From Hansfordia pulvinata (lineage: Eukaryota; Ascomycota; Sordariomycetes; Xylariales), in contig BJKQ01000017.1 of NCBI GenBank assembly GCA_006538405.1, forward strand, positions 372,001 to 436,000: a DNA stretch of 64,000 nt, written 5' to 3'. The notes beneath the pieces are model-generated. The model saw only the letters and a list, made by a program, of their open reading frames with translations. It searched no databases and was not told where the DNA came from. Each line of letters starts with the position of its first letter. Within the stretch, counting starts at the first letter, position 1. Positions 39,170 to 50,122 of this stretch are shown piece after piece. Both the position numbers and the translations under genes were made by a program.

Positions 39170-40133
39170 ATGTCGAACCCGAATCAGCTCTTCTTGCTCG
39201 CCGACCACATCAAGCTGTCCTTGCTCGAGCGGCAGCGCGCACAGGCCCTCGAAATTGACAACTCCATCGCCGCCGACGGCGACTCCAAGGACGGCCATCT
39301 ATCCCGCTCCCTCGAGCAGTTCCGCAATGGCCTCGAGGGCCTGCGGGCGGAGCAGACCAGGTTAGAGGCCGCTGGCGACGAAGAGTAGGCCCCCCCTCCA
39401 TCGTTCCCGAGATACCCGCTCCCCGTCTCGCTAACACCGCAGCAGTGGCGCCCTCGACATCTCCGACTCGCTTCCCTCGCTCCAGAAACAGTACGATGAC
39501 TTGACGTCGCAATTCCACGGCTTCGCCTCCCCCTCGACGGCATCTACCCTCACACGCCCCAACGACCCGAGTCTCGCCCCCGATTTCAACCACGCCACCA
39601 GCACGTCTCCGACCGGCGGCGCAGGAGGGCCCGCCTCGTCCCTACGGGCCAAGGGCCAGCGCTCGGCCTCTGGTAAGACGGTGCGCTTCCACGACGCCAG
39701 CCCGACAGCCGGCGCCAACGACGACGCAGAGCCCGACCTCGAGGCGCAGCGCCTGTTCGGCAGCCGGTACCGCGACAACCCAGGCGACGAGCCGCCGTCC
39801 ATGGGGTACCATGACGAGGCGTCGCAGCTCGACAACCAGCAGATCCACGCGTACCACCAGGATATCCTCGAGCAGCAGGACGAGCAACTCGACCGCCTGG
39901 GCGTCAGCATCGCCCGCCAGCGTGAGCTGAGCATGCAGATTGGCGACGAGCTCGATGAGCACGTCACCATGCTCGACGACGTCGACCGCAATGTCGACCG
40001 CCACCAGGGTCGCCTGGACCGCGCCCGCAACCAGGTCGGCCGCATCTCCCGCTCCGCCAGCGAGAGCAAGCAGATGATTGCCATCATTGTCCTGATTGTC
40101 ATCTTGGTCCTGCTCATCATCATCCTCAAATAG
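39170..40133 (+). CDS. SYN8: Endosomal/vacuolar Qc-SNARE, Syn8/syntaxin-8 type
   Basis: Exons 39170-39360 and 39443-40133 give 293 aa; a second acceptor three bases on would drop one Ser. The N-terminal domain is helical (NQLFLLADHIKLSLLERQRA). A Ser/Gly/Thr-rich linker leads to a SNARE motif at about residues 212-270 (ILEQQDEQLDRLGVSIARQREL ... DELDEHVTMLDDVDRNVDRHQGRLDRARNQ) containing the central-layer Gln. The protein ends in a hydrophobic anchor (MIAIIVLIVILVLLIIILK) with no residues after it, as in tail-anchored SNAREs. Syn8-type proteins act in fusion at late endosome/vacuole membranes; Tlg1-like trans-Golgi function is an alternative. The intron has a CTAAC branch site 10 bases before the acceptor. 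Confidence 0.85.
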
Positions 40134-40793
40134 TTGTTCTGCCCAAGCGCTGAGCGACGGCCGAGCGTCTGGATCGAGCATGTGGCATGGAAGGTCTGGT
40201 TTTCCGCCGTCTTTGATTTTTTTTTCACCCACGTATATCCTGCGGGTTTCTTGCATTGCTGTGGCGTTTTCTGGCGCATTGTGGAATGTGGATAGGTTTG
40301 CGATGTTTGGGTCTGGACTGTGTGTATTGTCTCTTAACAAGTATTGAGAGCCCGTGATTCGAGACGGCGAGGCAGATTACGATAGAATTGCAAGTTTCCG
40401 GCAACCATCATAGAGCTCTTCTACCAGAACTTTGAGTGGTCAAACGAATGCAGTGAGGATTGCCATTTCGGATCAGCTCTTGATAATCGATTCTCCGGCC
40501 CCGTCGTAGCCAATACCCAAGACAAGTCGCCCACACTGCAATTGTCCTCCTTGCATTTGGCAGAATGCTTTATATTAACAACGCGGAAGAGAATATGCCG
40601 CCCTTCAGCTTGGCTTGTTCCCTCCCAAGCCAGGAATCATCGTAACTTCTTTGGTATATATACAAGCTGCGCTGCAGTGCACGGCACGATGTGGTGCGAA
40701 CTGATTCCCCCCCTCTGCCTCACTGCCTCGCGACATCTTGCAGGGACTTTCCTCCCATCTCTCGACCCATTGCTCGATCGCTCGTTCGCTCGC
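40134..40793. other. Intergenic, convergent 3' ends
   Basis: This 660-bp stretch is between the SNARE (+) and small mitochondrial protein (-) genes. It is probably 3' untranslated DNA; nothing else is seen. Confidence 0.5.
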
Positions 40794-41271
40794 CTACAAG
40801 CCGTCGCGCATGCTGGTGCCCTTCTTGGACGTCTCCTCGGCGGTGGCCTTGGTCTGGCGTTGCAGCTCCTCAACGTCCTCCTTTGTGCTGCGGGCGGCGC
40901 CGTCGTGGCGGTCCGCCTTGACGGCCTCCTCGCTGTCCGACGCCAGCTCGGGCTTCCAGTGGCCCTTGCCGGCCTGCTGCTTGGCCAGGAGGTCCTGCTT
41001 GTGCTTCTCAGGGTCGAGCGCGGCTGAGTCTGCTGAGAGAAGCCACCATGGGGCGGGTGCGTCAGTGGTTTTGCATGCATCATGGCGGATCGTGTATGTG
41101 CGCGGGATTCAGCTGAAGAAGGGAAAGGGGGGAGGGGTATTGCTTACCGCCGGAGCTCTCCTTGTGCTTCAGGGCGACGGGAGTGCTGCTGAAGACGCGG
41201 CCCGCGGCGGGGGCCCGGCGGGCAGCGACGAGGGCCGCGGCGGCGGGCTTGTACAGGATGCGGGAGGCCAT
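40794..41271 (-). CDS. Small conserved protein, probably mitochondrial
   Basis: Exons 41271-41148 and 41029-40794 give 119 aa (junction SSG|DSAALDPEKHKQD). The N-terminus MASRILYKPAAAALVAARRAPAAGRVFSS has Arg, Ala and Ser and no acids, a good mitochondrial import presequence with a probable cleavage site near RVFSS. The rest is hydrophilic and helix-prone, with GKGHWKPELASDSEEAVKADR followed by a Lys/Glu-rich tail. I believe related proteins of this pattern occur widely in ascomycetes, but no function is known to me. Donor G|GTAAGC and acceptor CAGCAG are in phase. Confidence 0.7.
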
Positions 41272-43546
41272 TGTGTGTGACGGTGAGGTGTGGCTTGTGG
41301 TGCTTTGGGCTCTCGAGAGGTCTGGGGTTGTGTGAGATGGTGCGGCAAGCAGGATGAGGGGCTCTGCGTACTTACGAATAGGTCCAGGTGAAGGTGATGA
41401 TGTTGTAAGGTAAGGTAAGGTAAGGTACGTGCACGAGGAGAGGGATGGTGAAGCACCATCAATCAGTTCGTGTCCAATGGGCTCGGCCTGGTGAATTCTC
41501 GAAAAGTAGAAGGGACGGCACCTGGGCGCGCGTCATTGGCTGCCGGGAGGCACCGAGGTTGTTGTGACGTCATGACGACGACAGATCGCAGATGGCGTTC
41601 GCGGCATTCACGCAGGCACGCCCTTGCTCGGATGCAGCCCGGCGCGACTGCCGCTTGAGTCAAGTCAAGAGCCTCGGCGCGTACCGCAGGCGATACCTAC
41701 TCGTACTGGAAGTTCCCGGTGGAATTGGAGGGGACACGTTTTGGATGTACATATAGTTAGGTTAGGTGTCTTTTTGCACAATGCAGGGGCGTAGGGTACA
41801 TATTCCTTCCAATGATTTCCATTACATTGCTGGCGCACGTAGGTACCTAATTGGATGGACTCGTATCCAATGTACTCGATGTCGTATGCCCCCTCGTCAA
41901 TTTGCCTCATCATGGAAGATTCATCAGTCGAAAGCACCCGCTGATCCGGTTTGGTCCAGAACAACGTCGAGAACCGAATCGCGAGCCACTCAGGCGACAG
42001 CGTTCTGCCAGCCCGGCTCTCTGCTTCCTACTCCTACTACACGCGTACGAATGCTCATGCCTTGCGACTGCGACGGGCTCGGCTGTCGCCACCTCTTCCC
42101 CCAGATTCTTCTCCAGAACCCGGCACCGCCGTGGGCCGTCCAGCTCAGCCCGTTGGCCCAGTCTTACATCAGCATCCTGGGCCCTGGTCGTTGGCCCCAG
42201 TAGGAAGGCAGATAGGCACTCGACCGTGCCGACCTTGTACAAGACCCCGGCTTTGATGTGGCGCCTTGTTGCTGACGAGATCCAGCCGTTCGGCCCTGCT
42301 CTGCTGGCACTGCAGCCTACACCACGGGCCGGGCTCTTGGCTTTGCCACTTTTGCTATTTCCAGTCGGCAGTGCGCGCGGCAGGCGAAAGAACGCTCGAC
42401 ACTGCACAGCCAAGATGCACTCCGGTGTGGCCTGGTGCCGAGAAGACACAACTCGCATTGCACCTGCACCTGGCGTCTCGCGGAGGTGGCTGGAGCCCGA
42501 ACATTCGCGAGGAGAGACCGACCAATCATCAACGTTAGGTAGGTAAGGTAGGTCCATGGTGATCCAAGTGCTCGTGAGCACTTCTGAAATCCACCTAGCC
42601 CGGCCAGGACAGTCCACTGTGACGAAAGTCCGGCCCGAGGAGGCCAATGCCCGGGGTGTAAGGTCCCCGGAGGACCGGGGCCAGAAAGTGTATGGTCCCC
42701 AGGTGAGCCACTGGAAAAAGAGCCGGCACTCAATCGACTTTCATTGCGTCGAACCTAACCTTGGAATCACTCGGAGATGGCCTGAGGCTTTGCCGGCCGG
42801 CGTCCAGAGCCGGATCCGAGGGGGGAATAAGGTCGTATTGAGACACGCGCAGGGCAAGTAACAAGCAAGGCCTGGCGCGGTGGAGGCGATTCGACAAGGT
42901 CGGTATAGTTGCCTCTTCAGGTCATATCCTCCTCTTTGGGTGATTATTTTTACCCCGAGGCAAACTCATTACACTCACCAGTCATCGGAGAAGAGACAGG
43001 GCACGCGTACCCCCCCAGGGAGACCTCCCAGCTCGACCACTGGCCGCAACCCATGTCTCGCTCGATTCGCTTGGCCGTGGCGTGCTAACTAGGCCATGCG
43101 GGTACGCATCGAAGAGCGTGCTGACGGAGACTTGTTCGTAAGCCGACTTGCGGAAAGGCGAAGCATGGTCTGAAGCGTGCTGCGGTTCATAAGCGTGCCC
43201 CGGTTCGTAAGCGTGCTCCGGTTCATACTGTTCGCCACATTGCATTGCCTCTTTGCGCAACTCGCTCAGCTAAACCGAGCTAGGGCGACGGCTTAAAACG
43301 AGTCTCGGCTTGCCACTCTTCTAAGTTCTAATTGCGATACCGCCCCAGCACAGCCAAAAGGGTCGCCTGTACTGGCACGGTGGCACGAGGCACGAGGGCC
43401 GTATTTATTCACCCGCGCCCTCCGCTTCGACGCAGGCCTTGACCAAGGTTGCCCGCTTACTCTGGCAGCCTCAGGTTAGCCCGCGTCTCGATTCCTTCTC
43501 CGCAAAGTCTGGAACATACTGGCTTCAGATTCCATGACAGGACAGT
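41272..43546. other. Intergenic region, no gene seen
   Basis: It contains a TAAGG pentamer array (41405-41427), a TACTCGTA at 41698, and an 18-bp threefold repeat at about 43175-43228. Overlapping 230-245-codon frames on both strands at 41851-42647 have no domain and look like mutual shadows. Confidence 0.45.
43175..43228. repeat. 18-bp tandem repeat, three units
   Basis: Units of GCGTGCNNCGGTTCRTAA recur three times. Read on the minus strand they give Y-E-P-x-H-A three times inside a 92-codon frame (43260-42982). One of the variable positions is a synonymous third base. Confidence 0.75.
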
Positions 43547-45177
43547 ATGGCGGGTGCTTGGAGGTGGTTCTGGCTCCTCTTCCTGGGCCTTGCCTTACAG
43601 GCACGGGCCGGCTTACTTCCTAGTTTACCCAAGTTCAAGCAAGCCATGAAAGAGATGACAGACTTTGTCTTCGCACAACCTCCCGACCGCCAGCCCCCTA
43701 TGAACCCGGAAATGCCCCCTCCGCCAACCAGAGATCAGCTTGAAAAGCGCATACAACACTATCAACGAGCCCACTTGGGCCTGCTCCCGAACAACCCGAT
43801 CATGGCAGCACAAGTCAAGGACGCAAAGCTGGACGAGCAGGAACCTCCGGAATTCATTTTTGTCACCGAACAGATGCTTGAGGCGGGTGCGAGGATGTCA
43901 CTCCCAAAGTCATACCAGGTAGCGCCGCCGAAGCGGCCGAAGGAACGGGAACCCACGCCCGAGGAGCTCCAGCAAACGGACAAGCTGTTCCAGCAAATTC
44001 AGCAGACAAGAAAACAGCAGTTGGCGGCAGAGGGACAGAAACAGAAACACAGACAAAAAGCAAAGGTCACTGCCAGGTGGTTGCCGGAAGTGCCCTCCTG
44101 GTTCACTTATCGAGTCTTCTACACCAAACAGTACGACGGATACCGGGACAACTTGAACATTCCACCACCCCCGCCACCCCCGCCACCCGAGAAGATGTTG
44201 ACGAGCAAGCTGGAGGTCCGCAAGCCTGTAGCGCCCGAGGCGTTGTACGGGAAGCTGATCATGACGACTGGCAGCTGCATCGGGGCTATCGTGGACAAGA
44301 GAACGGTGTGGACGTCGCGGAGTTGCATCGTGCAGGGTCAGAACCCCGACAACCTCGATCCAAACCGAATGACCGAGGCGGCAATCCGGAACATGCACAA
44401 GAGGAACCCGATCCAATTCATTCCGTTCATGAAGGGCAGTCTGGCGCACCAGAAACCCGAGGACGTGGCCTTGGTCAAGCAAGTCGTCTTCATTACACAG
44501 AAAGCCAAGGACAGGAAGTTCCCGGGGGTGAACAACGATGTGGAGAGAGTCATGTGCTCCAAATACATGGACGATTGGGCACTTGTTACCATCGACAAGG
44601 AGTTCGAGATGAGCCAGAGATATCCGGGTCTGGGGTTTGACTACATGTAAGTTTATTTTTGTTCATTCCCCCCTACATCCAGTGACTGGCCTGACTGACC
44701 ACACCCAGACTACCGGTTACCGACCCGTCTTATTGGCCTGAAGACAGGGACTTTCTATGGTCCGGCTGGTTCTACTCGGGTAACTACATGGACTTCCAAG
44801 GCTTTTTCCACTGGTTCGAGCGCCAATTCGTCCAGGGATACGTCAAGGCCTGGACGAAGCCCCAGTACCTGTACTGCGGCGGCGACGGCCCTATCTTCAC
44901 CGATGCCCAGCTGACGTTCGGAACGGCGGGTACCCTCCTCTCCTACCTGGCAGAGTCCGTGACGGGCCAACTCTCCCCCTACGCGGCAGGCAGCGCAAAC
45001 GCCGCGTTCGCGAACTCGAAGTCGGGTAGCGTCTTGGGGTCGTTCTCCGGGGGTTCGGCTCTCACCAAGATACACACGCTCCTATCCAACTTTGTCGAAT
45101 GGGTGGAGAAGAATGGCAGACAGAACGAGGCGTGGGGCGACGGCCTGCAAGACTATGCTAAGCAGCAGTTCAGGTAG
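43547..45177 (+). CDS. Secreted protein of unknown function, 522 aa
   Basis: Exons 43547-44646 and 44709-45177 have donor CAT|GTAAGT and acceptor ACCCAG|A. Residues 1-22 are a signal peptide (MAGAWRWFWLLFLGLALQARA). Regions in order: a Pro-rich stretch (MNPEMPPPPTRDQ); a Gln/Lys/Arg-rich helical stretch (about 140-185); a run of nine prolines (about 207-215); and a segment KLIMTTGSCIGAIVDKRTVWTSRSCIV, in which 'GSCIGA...VWTSRSC' faintly recalls the first strand pair of trypsin-like folds, though no catalytic triad can be traced. The C-terminal aromatic-rich domain holds DFLWSGWFYSGNYMDFQGFFHWFERQ. It has few cysteines and no clear internal membrane segment. I do not recognise the family. A further coding exon could lie at 45243-45533, but I cannot join it in frame without assuming a base error. 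Confidence 0.68.
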
Positions 45178-46628
45178 TGCCCGGCAGCAGAGCCTAAGCG
45201 TAGACCTAATAACAACAATACAGATAGACTCTTCTCATCGACATGATTGCACCTATCTATGAGCGTCCTATGAAGCCGGGACGCCCATCACCACGGGACA
45301 GCGACAACGACAGTGTGACGGCGCCTCCACAAGGCGAGGCGGGCGGCAGCGAGGTGGGCTCTCTCTTCCGCTCGATCTCGGCTGGCGCACTTGACCTGAC
45401 CCACGGGACCGAGACCGGGACCGGGACCGCAAGCCAGAACCATCTGAGATACAGAACGCTCGATCCCGACACGTCGCTCGCGCTGCCATGGGCGCGGGCG
45501 CGGGCGCGGGCCCCGCAGAAGCCGCCGCCGTGAGGGCGCGCGTGGGTGGGCCCGCGCCACACCGCCTCCACCGCGTCGCCTATTACTACCTTGCCTACTT
45601 TTGTCCTCCGCGGCCCTAACGAGCTGAGATGGAGATCAGTGGCAAAACATACCTGGAAATAAGGCCGCCTCGCTGCGTGGCTCTGAATCCTTCGCTACGA
45701 GGGGCGCCGCAGCTTTGAGTTCGCGGCGGCACAGGACTGGGCACACGACGCCACCGCCACCGCAACCGCAACCGGAAGGCTGTTGTCGCCTGGCTGGTCC
45801 TGTTCAGCTGATTCCATCTAGAAATGCATTGCTGGAGGCGACACGTCTCGTTCTTGGAATTTTTACCTAATACGGACAGTGTACCGGTGGGGTTAGTTCA
45901 TTCCAAGAGTTCCAGGTTCTCTCAGCTCTTCCATCGGACTTACGGCTGGAGTCTTGGTGATTTCAAGAGACGGTACTTAGTTACGCGTGGGCGTGCCATG
46001 ACCACGGTCGTCACTCCTCGACGCGACGAGCAACACTCGGGTGGGCAACCTTTGAGGTGACCTGCACCTGCTTCAGCATGTGGGCGGCTTAGATAAGGTA
46101 CTAACTTAGGGGCGATTGTGTGAGGCGGTACTACTCGTACCTAGTCGTACCTACATATAACGGTACACAGATACCTAAGGTAGGTCGGTACCACCTACCT
46201 ATCCTACCGTACATGGATGAGTCATCAGGCCACTAGGTTGGTCGCGACTTTCAGTCTCGCACATTATCACGGCTTTGCCTTGACCCAAGGTCGATCACAT
46301 GAAATGATCACATCTTCTGGGCTTCGACACATCTTCTACCTCACACATGATACCAGAACCCCTTGAAGCCATCAGTCTATTGTATGTTATTATCTACTCG
46401 AGAATCGAAGAGAATGTAAAGGTTCGGATCCGAGAACCACCATCGCCACTAAACAACCCCCCCAGTCACTCGCCTTATTTGTGAGAACTCCGTGAGCCAA
46501 TCTACGTCGGCCCACACCTTCGCGCCCTCGTCTACCGTAACGCGTACTCGCACGCACGCATACTTCTCACGACCGTGGACGAGCACGACCCCGCGGACGC
46601 GTCAGTCCGCTTCCCCCAAGATCTCGCC
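45178..46628. other. Intergenic, convergent 3' ends, palindrome-rich
   Basis: No firm gene. The open frame 45243-45533 (96 codons) may be a missed last exon of the preceding gene. Between 46100 and 46210 there is a dense cluster of GTACCTA/TAGGTAC-type short palindromes and a TACTCGTA at 46132. Confidence 0.45.
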
Positions 46629-47522
46629 TTAAGCGCCACCAGCAGCCGCCGTCTGGACCTTCTTGGATGCCTCGATCAGGCCCGTGACGCCGCCCAGCTC
46701 CTCGGCCAGGAGGTGGTGCTTGGGCGTCGTCCAGCCCAGCTCGACGGGCAGACGCTCCTCGCGCAGGTAGACGTTGACCCACGGCTTGGGCGCCTTGAGG
46801 TTGGTCGAGTTGCCGTCGATCTTCCAGTCGCTGATGGATGGCAGCGAGACGAGCAGCAGCGCCGCGGTGCCGGAGCCGCCAGTGGCGGTACCGTCGGGGA
46901 GGGGGCCGTGGGCGGTGATCGAGTCGGCCTCGACGCGCAGGCGCGAGGTGGCGAGCGTGGTCGCGTCGACAAACTTGGACCGCTTGGTGTCGCGCAGCAC
47001 CCCGTCCACGAGCTCCGGCTGCGGCTTGGGGCTGTAGCCCTTGCCCGGGTCGTAGCGGGTCGTCGAGGCGCGGTGGTCGCTGGCGGCGGGCGCGTTGAAG
47101 TCGGACAGGGCGACGACGGGCGGGTTGTTGATGGCGTCAAAGTTGGGCTTGTTGACGGCCGCCACCATTATCGGGTCCATGTTGAACACCTCCCCGAACG
47201 CCTTGACTATGTCCGCCTCGGTGATGTCGCGGCCGTTGTGCGGGCTGCATCACGCCTTTCCGTCAGTCTATCTTCCGGCTTGGCGAGAGGGGTGGGGGGA
47301 GCCCAGGGGCAAAGGTTGCCATGAGAGAGAGGGGAATGGAGGGGCTGCTGCTCACAGGTATCCGTGGTTGGCGAGAGTGTTGAGTCCCGGGCAGGGCGAT
47401 CGCGAGTCGTGCGGGCCCGGCGCGACGTACGGCTTGATGTGCTGCTGCCCGTGGGGATACTCGCTGTAATGGGGGAACGCCGCGGCCATAGGGGCCAGGA
47501 GAAGAGAACGCGACAACTGCAT
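46629..47522 (-). CDS. Short heme-thiolate peroxidase (chloroperoxidase/unspecific peroxygenase family)
   Basis: Exons 47522-47356 and 47244-46629 give 260 aa. A signal peptide (MQLSRSLLLAPMAAA) is followed by the family hallmark SPCPGLNTLANHGYLPHNGRDIT, with Cys44 of the Pro-Cys-Pro motif as axial heme ligand. The length suits the short-type extracellular UPO/chloroperoxidase group, which uses hydrogen peroxide to oxygenate or halogenate organic substrates. Where the family normally has Glu-His-Asp-Ala-Ser, this protein appears to read Asp112-His-Arg-Ala-Ser (ASDHRASTTRYD). The acid-base Glu would then be replaced by Asp, and activity may differ. N-glycosylation is possible at NST. A TATA box (ATTTATA on the plus strand, 47711-47717) lies about 190 bp upstream. 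Intron borders CT|GTGAGC and ATGCAG|C are in phase. Confidence 0.85.
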
Positions 47523-47552
47523 GGTGGCGGGAGCGGTGGTTGACTGGCTTTG

Positions 47553-47553
<1 letters not shown>

Positions 47554-47584
<31 letters not shown>
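47554..47584. repeat. (GT)n microsatellite
   Basis: About 15 GT dinucleotides, 32 bp upstream of the peroxidase ATG; another alternating purine-pyrimidine tract in a 5' leader. Confidence 0.95.
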
Positions 47585-47586
<2 letters not shown>

Positions 47587-50100
47587 GGGCCACGAGGTAA
47601 GCTTCAAATGTCGGCGATGCTGTTTGCTATGGTCTTCGAGGAAGATGCTGGACTGCTGCTGATCAGTGTGTGTCGAACAGATGATACTCGACGCGGTGCG
47701 AACCATGATGATTTATATCTGGAGGAGCAATCTCGCTTCTGACTCCTTTGAGCCAGCGGCCGCTGGCTCGTAGGGCTACGGATACAGGCACGCAGGCGCG
47801 GTGATGCCATCACGACCGACCCTGGCGCAGCAGCAGCAATTTGTCAAAGACCCTGGCCAAGCAAGGGCCCTTTGCAGGAAGCAGTATAGGGCCGGGGGAG
47901 GGGGCAGGCTTAGGTAAGGACAGGCGCTCGAAGCTGAGCAGCGTGAGAAGGCACTTGCAGGCCGACTAGCCATTTGGCACGATCGAGCACGGCCGCGCGT
48001 CTCCACCGGGCGGTGCTGACTATGCCGCTACCATCGTGGTCGGGCAGCGTCGCGCAGCGGTGTGGTAATACGTCGTCGCTGGTTCGCCAGAGGCCCTCAG
48101 CTCGCTCGCAGCAGCCCCGCGACCCTGCGGCCCCGCGGCCCCTGGCTGCAAGACCACGAGCATGGATGCGCACTGCGGCCCGTCCAGCTGGGCGCAGGGC
48201 AGTATTTGGAATTCCCGGGCTGAGCCCAGCCGGGGTCACTGATCAGGGTCGGCATCTCCCGACGGACGGGAATGATTTGGAATTTCCCGCTTGGCAGGCC
48301 GGCAGCCCCGCTTGGATTTCCCACGGCTCGCACTCACTCGCTGCTTCAGCCACACGGGCTGAAAGCCTGCTACCAGGACGGACTAATCATAACGATGATG
48401 ATGACAGGCAAACAATCGCTTGCATGCAGGCGAGCGAGCTGCCCGGTGCAATGCGGATAAGGCGTCAGCCCTGCCGCCGGTCGAGTCGAGAGAGGCACGC
48501 GCCAAAGAGAACGGGGACGGAGTACTCGTCGGATGGCTTATATTACGAGACTACTACGATTAGGTGCATCTCCCTTCCCCCTCGCGCCATCGGGGAAATC
48601 TTCTTCGGGACCTTGCTGCCGATCATATCTTGCTTCCGAGTGCGAGGGGCGCGATCGAAAAGGGCCCTGGAAGTGGCCAATCAACGTCTCGGCAGCTCGA
48701 ATGACCTCCAGGTCCCCAGCCTCCCCTTGTTGTTATTATTATTATTGTTGCGGTGTCGCCCTTGCGCTTCCACTTGTTGATCTACGAGTACTCATACGAG
48801 TATGGGCCACACGGACAAGCAAGTGCAGACCATCACGCAAAGGGTCTGTCCGACAACCAGCCAGCGCGATGAGGCGCAGCTCAGCTTTCTTTCTTGTGGC
48901 TCACCACGATCAGTGCCAGGTCAGACGATTCACAGTGATCACCTACATCTGTCACGTGGCCCAGCAAAACGAGAACAACATTTATTCAAAAGGTAGGTGA
49001 TGTAGAGTGTTTGCTTCTTGCGAGTCCCCATAGTCGCGCCATCTAAACCCGCCATCTAAACCTGGAAACTCGGCCCTCACTCCCTGTCTCTTTCTCTCTC
49101 TCTCTTTCTCGCACTCAACATCGCCTTGCTGGGTCCCAGCACCCCGCGTCATCAAGTCTCGCTTCCAGAAGTACTCTCCCCAACGACAGCCAAAACTCGT
49201 ACATGGCACGATGCTCCATCCGCCGACCATCAGTCCGTGAGTGTTCAATCATCAATGCTCGTTGGCCCTACTATGCCGTGCCAGCCGTTCCTCTCGCTGA
49301 GGGGCCGAGCTATCGCCATCGCGTGGAGAGGGTGCGGCGTGCATCGTATCTCTCTATCTGAGATGATGTGAGAAATCAGAGGATGTGTAGAGAAGCCGCA
49401 GGAAGGTCCAGGCGACGAGACCCGAATTGTTCTAGCCAGGTGAGTGCTGGTGGTACTCCCTTGGTCCAAGGTGCAGCACACGGCGACGTTCAGCCCTCCG
49501 GGCAGGTGTTCGTGGCAGAGTCTCTGTCCGCCCCTTCGTGCATTGCTTATGCCCCCCTCCCCTCAAAGGGCCCCGCGGAACTCAGCTTTGCCCTCTTCAA
49601 GTCCGAAATCTCTGCCCTCTCCAGCACCGAAGTGACCGAGGCCAAGTGCCAGGTGACTGCATATCGCGCCGGTGTCGTGTGGATGGGACATCGGATGGCC
49701 GCCCGGAGCGGGCGAGTTCAGAACTCCGTCTTGTCTCCCGCACAGAATGGCCATTGCCCCGAACCCAGACTCGGATCTCTTCCCTACTTCTAAGGTGTGT
49801 CTGCGTGCTTGTGGCTTCGTGTCGCCTCCAGTCGTCGTGGAGTGGTTGTTCAACGTTGACCTTTGCCAATCCAAGGTGCACCTTGCAAACCCGCTTCTGC
49901 GCAAGGTGCGTCGTGTGTCTCGGCCCTGCGTTGTCTTGGATTTGACGTGCTGGCTCGCCGTGCCTTGCCCCATGATCACTGCCGACAGATCTCGTGAGAT
50001 GAGGTGAAAGAAGCCGTGTCTCCTTGCCAACTGATCTGCAAAAACATGGTGAGTTGATTCGTAGTTCGCAGCAACTACAGCGCGAATTGCCTGCCTCAAG

Positions 50101-50122
50101 CCCCCCCCCCCCCCCCCCCCCC
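50101..50122. repeat. Poly-C homopolymer
   Basis: 22 consecutive C, then CCACCCC. Length is probably unreliable given the homopolymer errors seen elsewhere. Confidence 0.9.

Noticed and set aside
41851..42647. Overlapping frames of 230-245 codons on both strands
   Set aside because: They mirror each other on opposite strands without any domain, as expected for GC-rich spacer DNA.
45243..45533. Possible separate gene or last exon after the unknown secreted protein
   Set aside because: The only GT donor before it gives the wrong phase with every nearby acceptor. It would need an assumed base error, so it is noted but not called.
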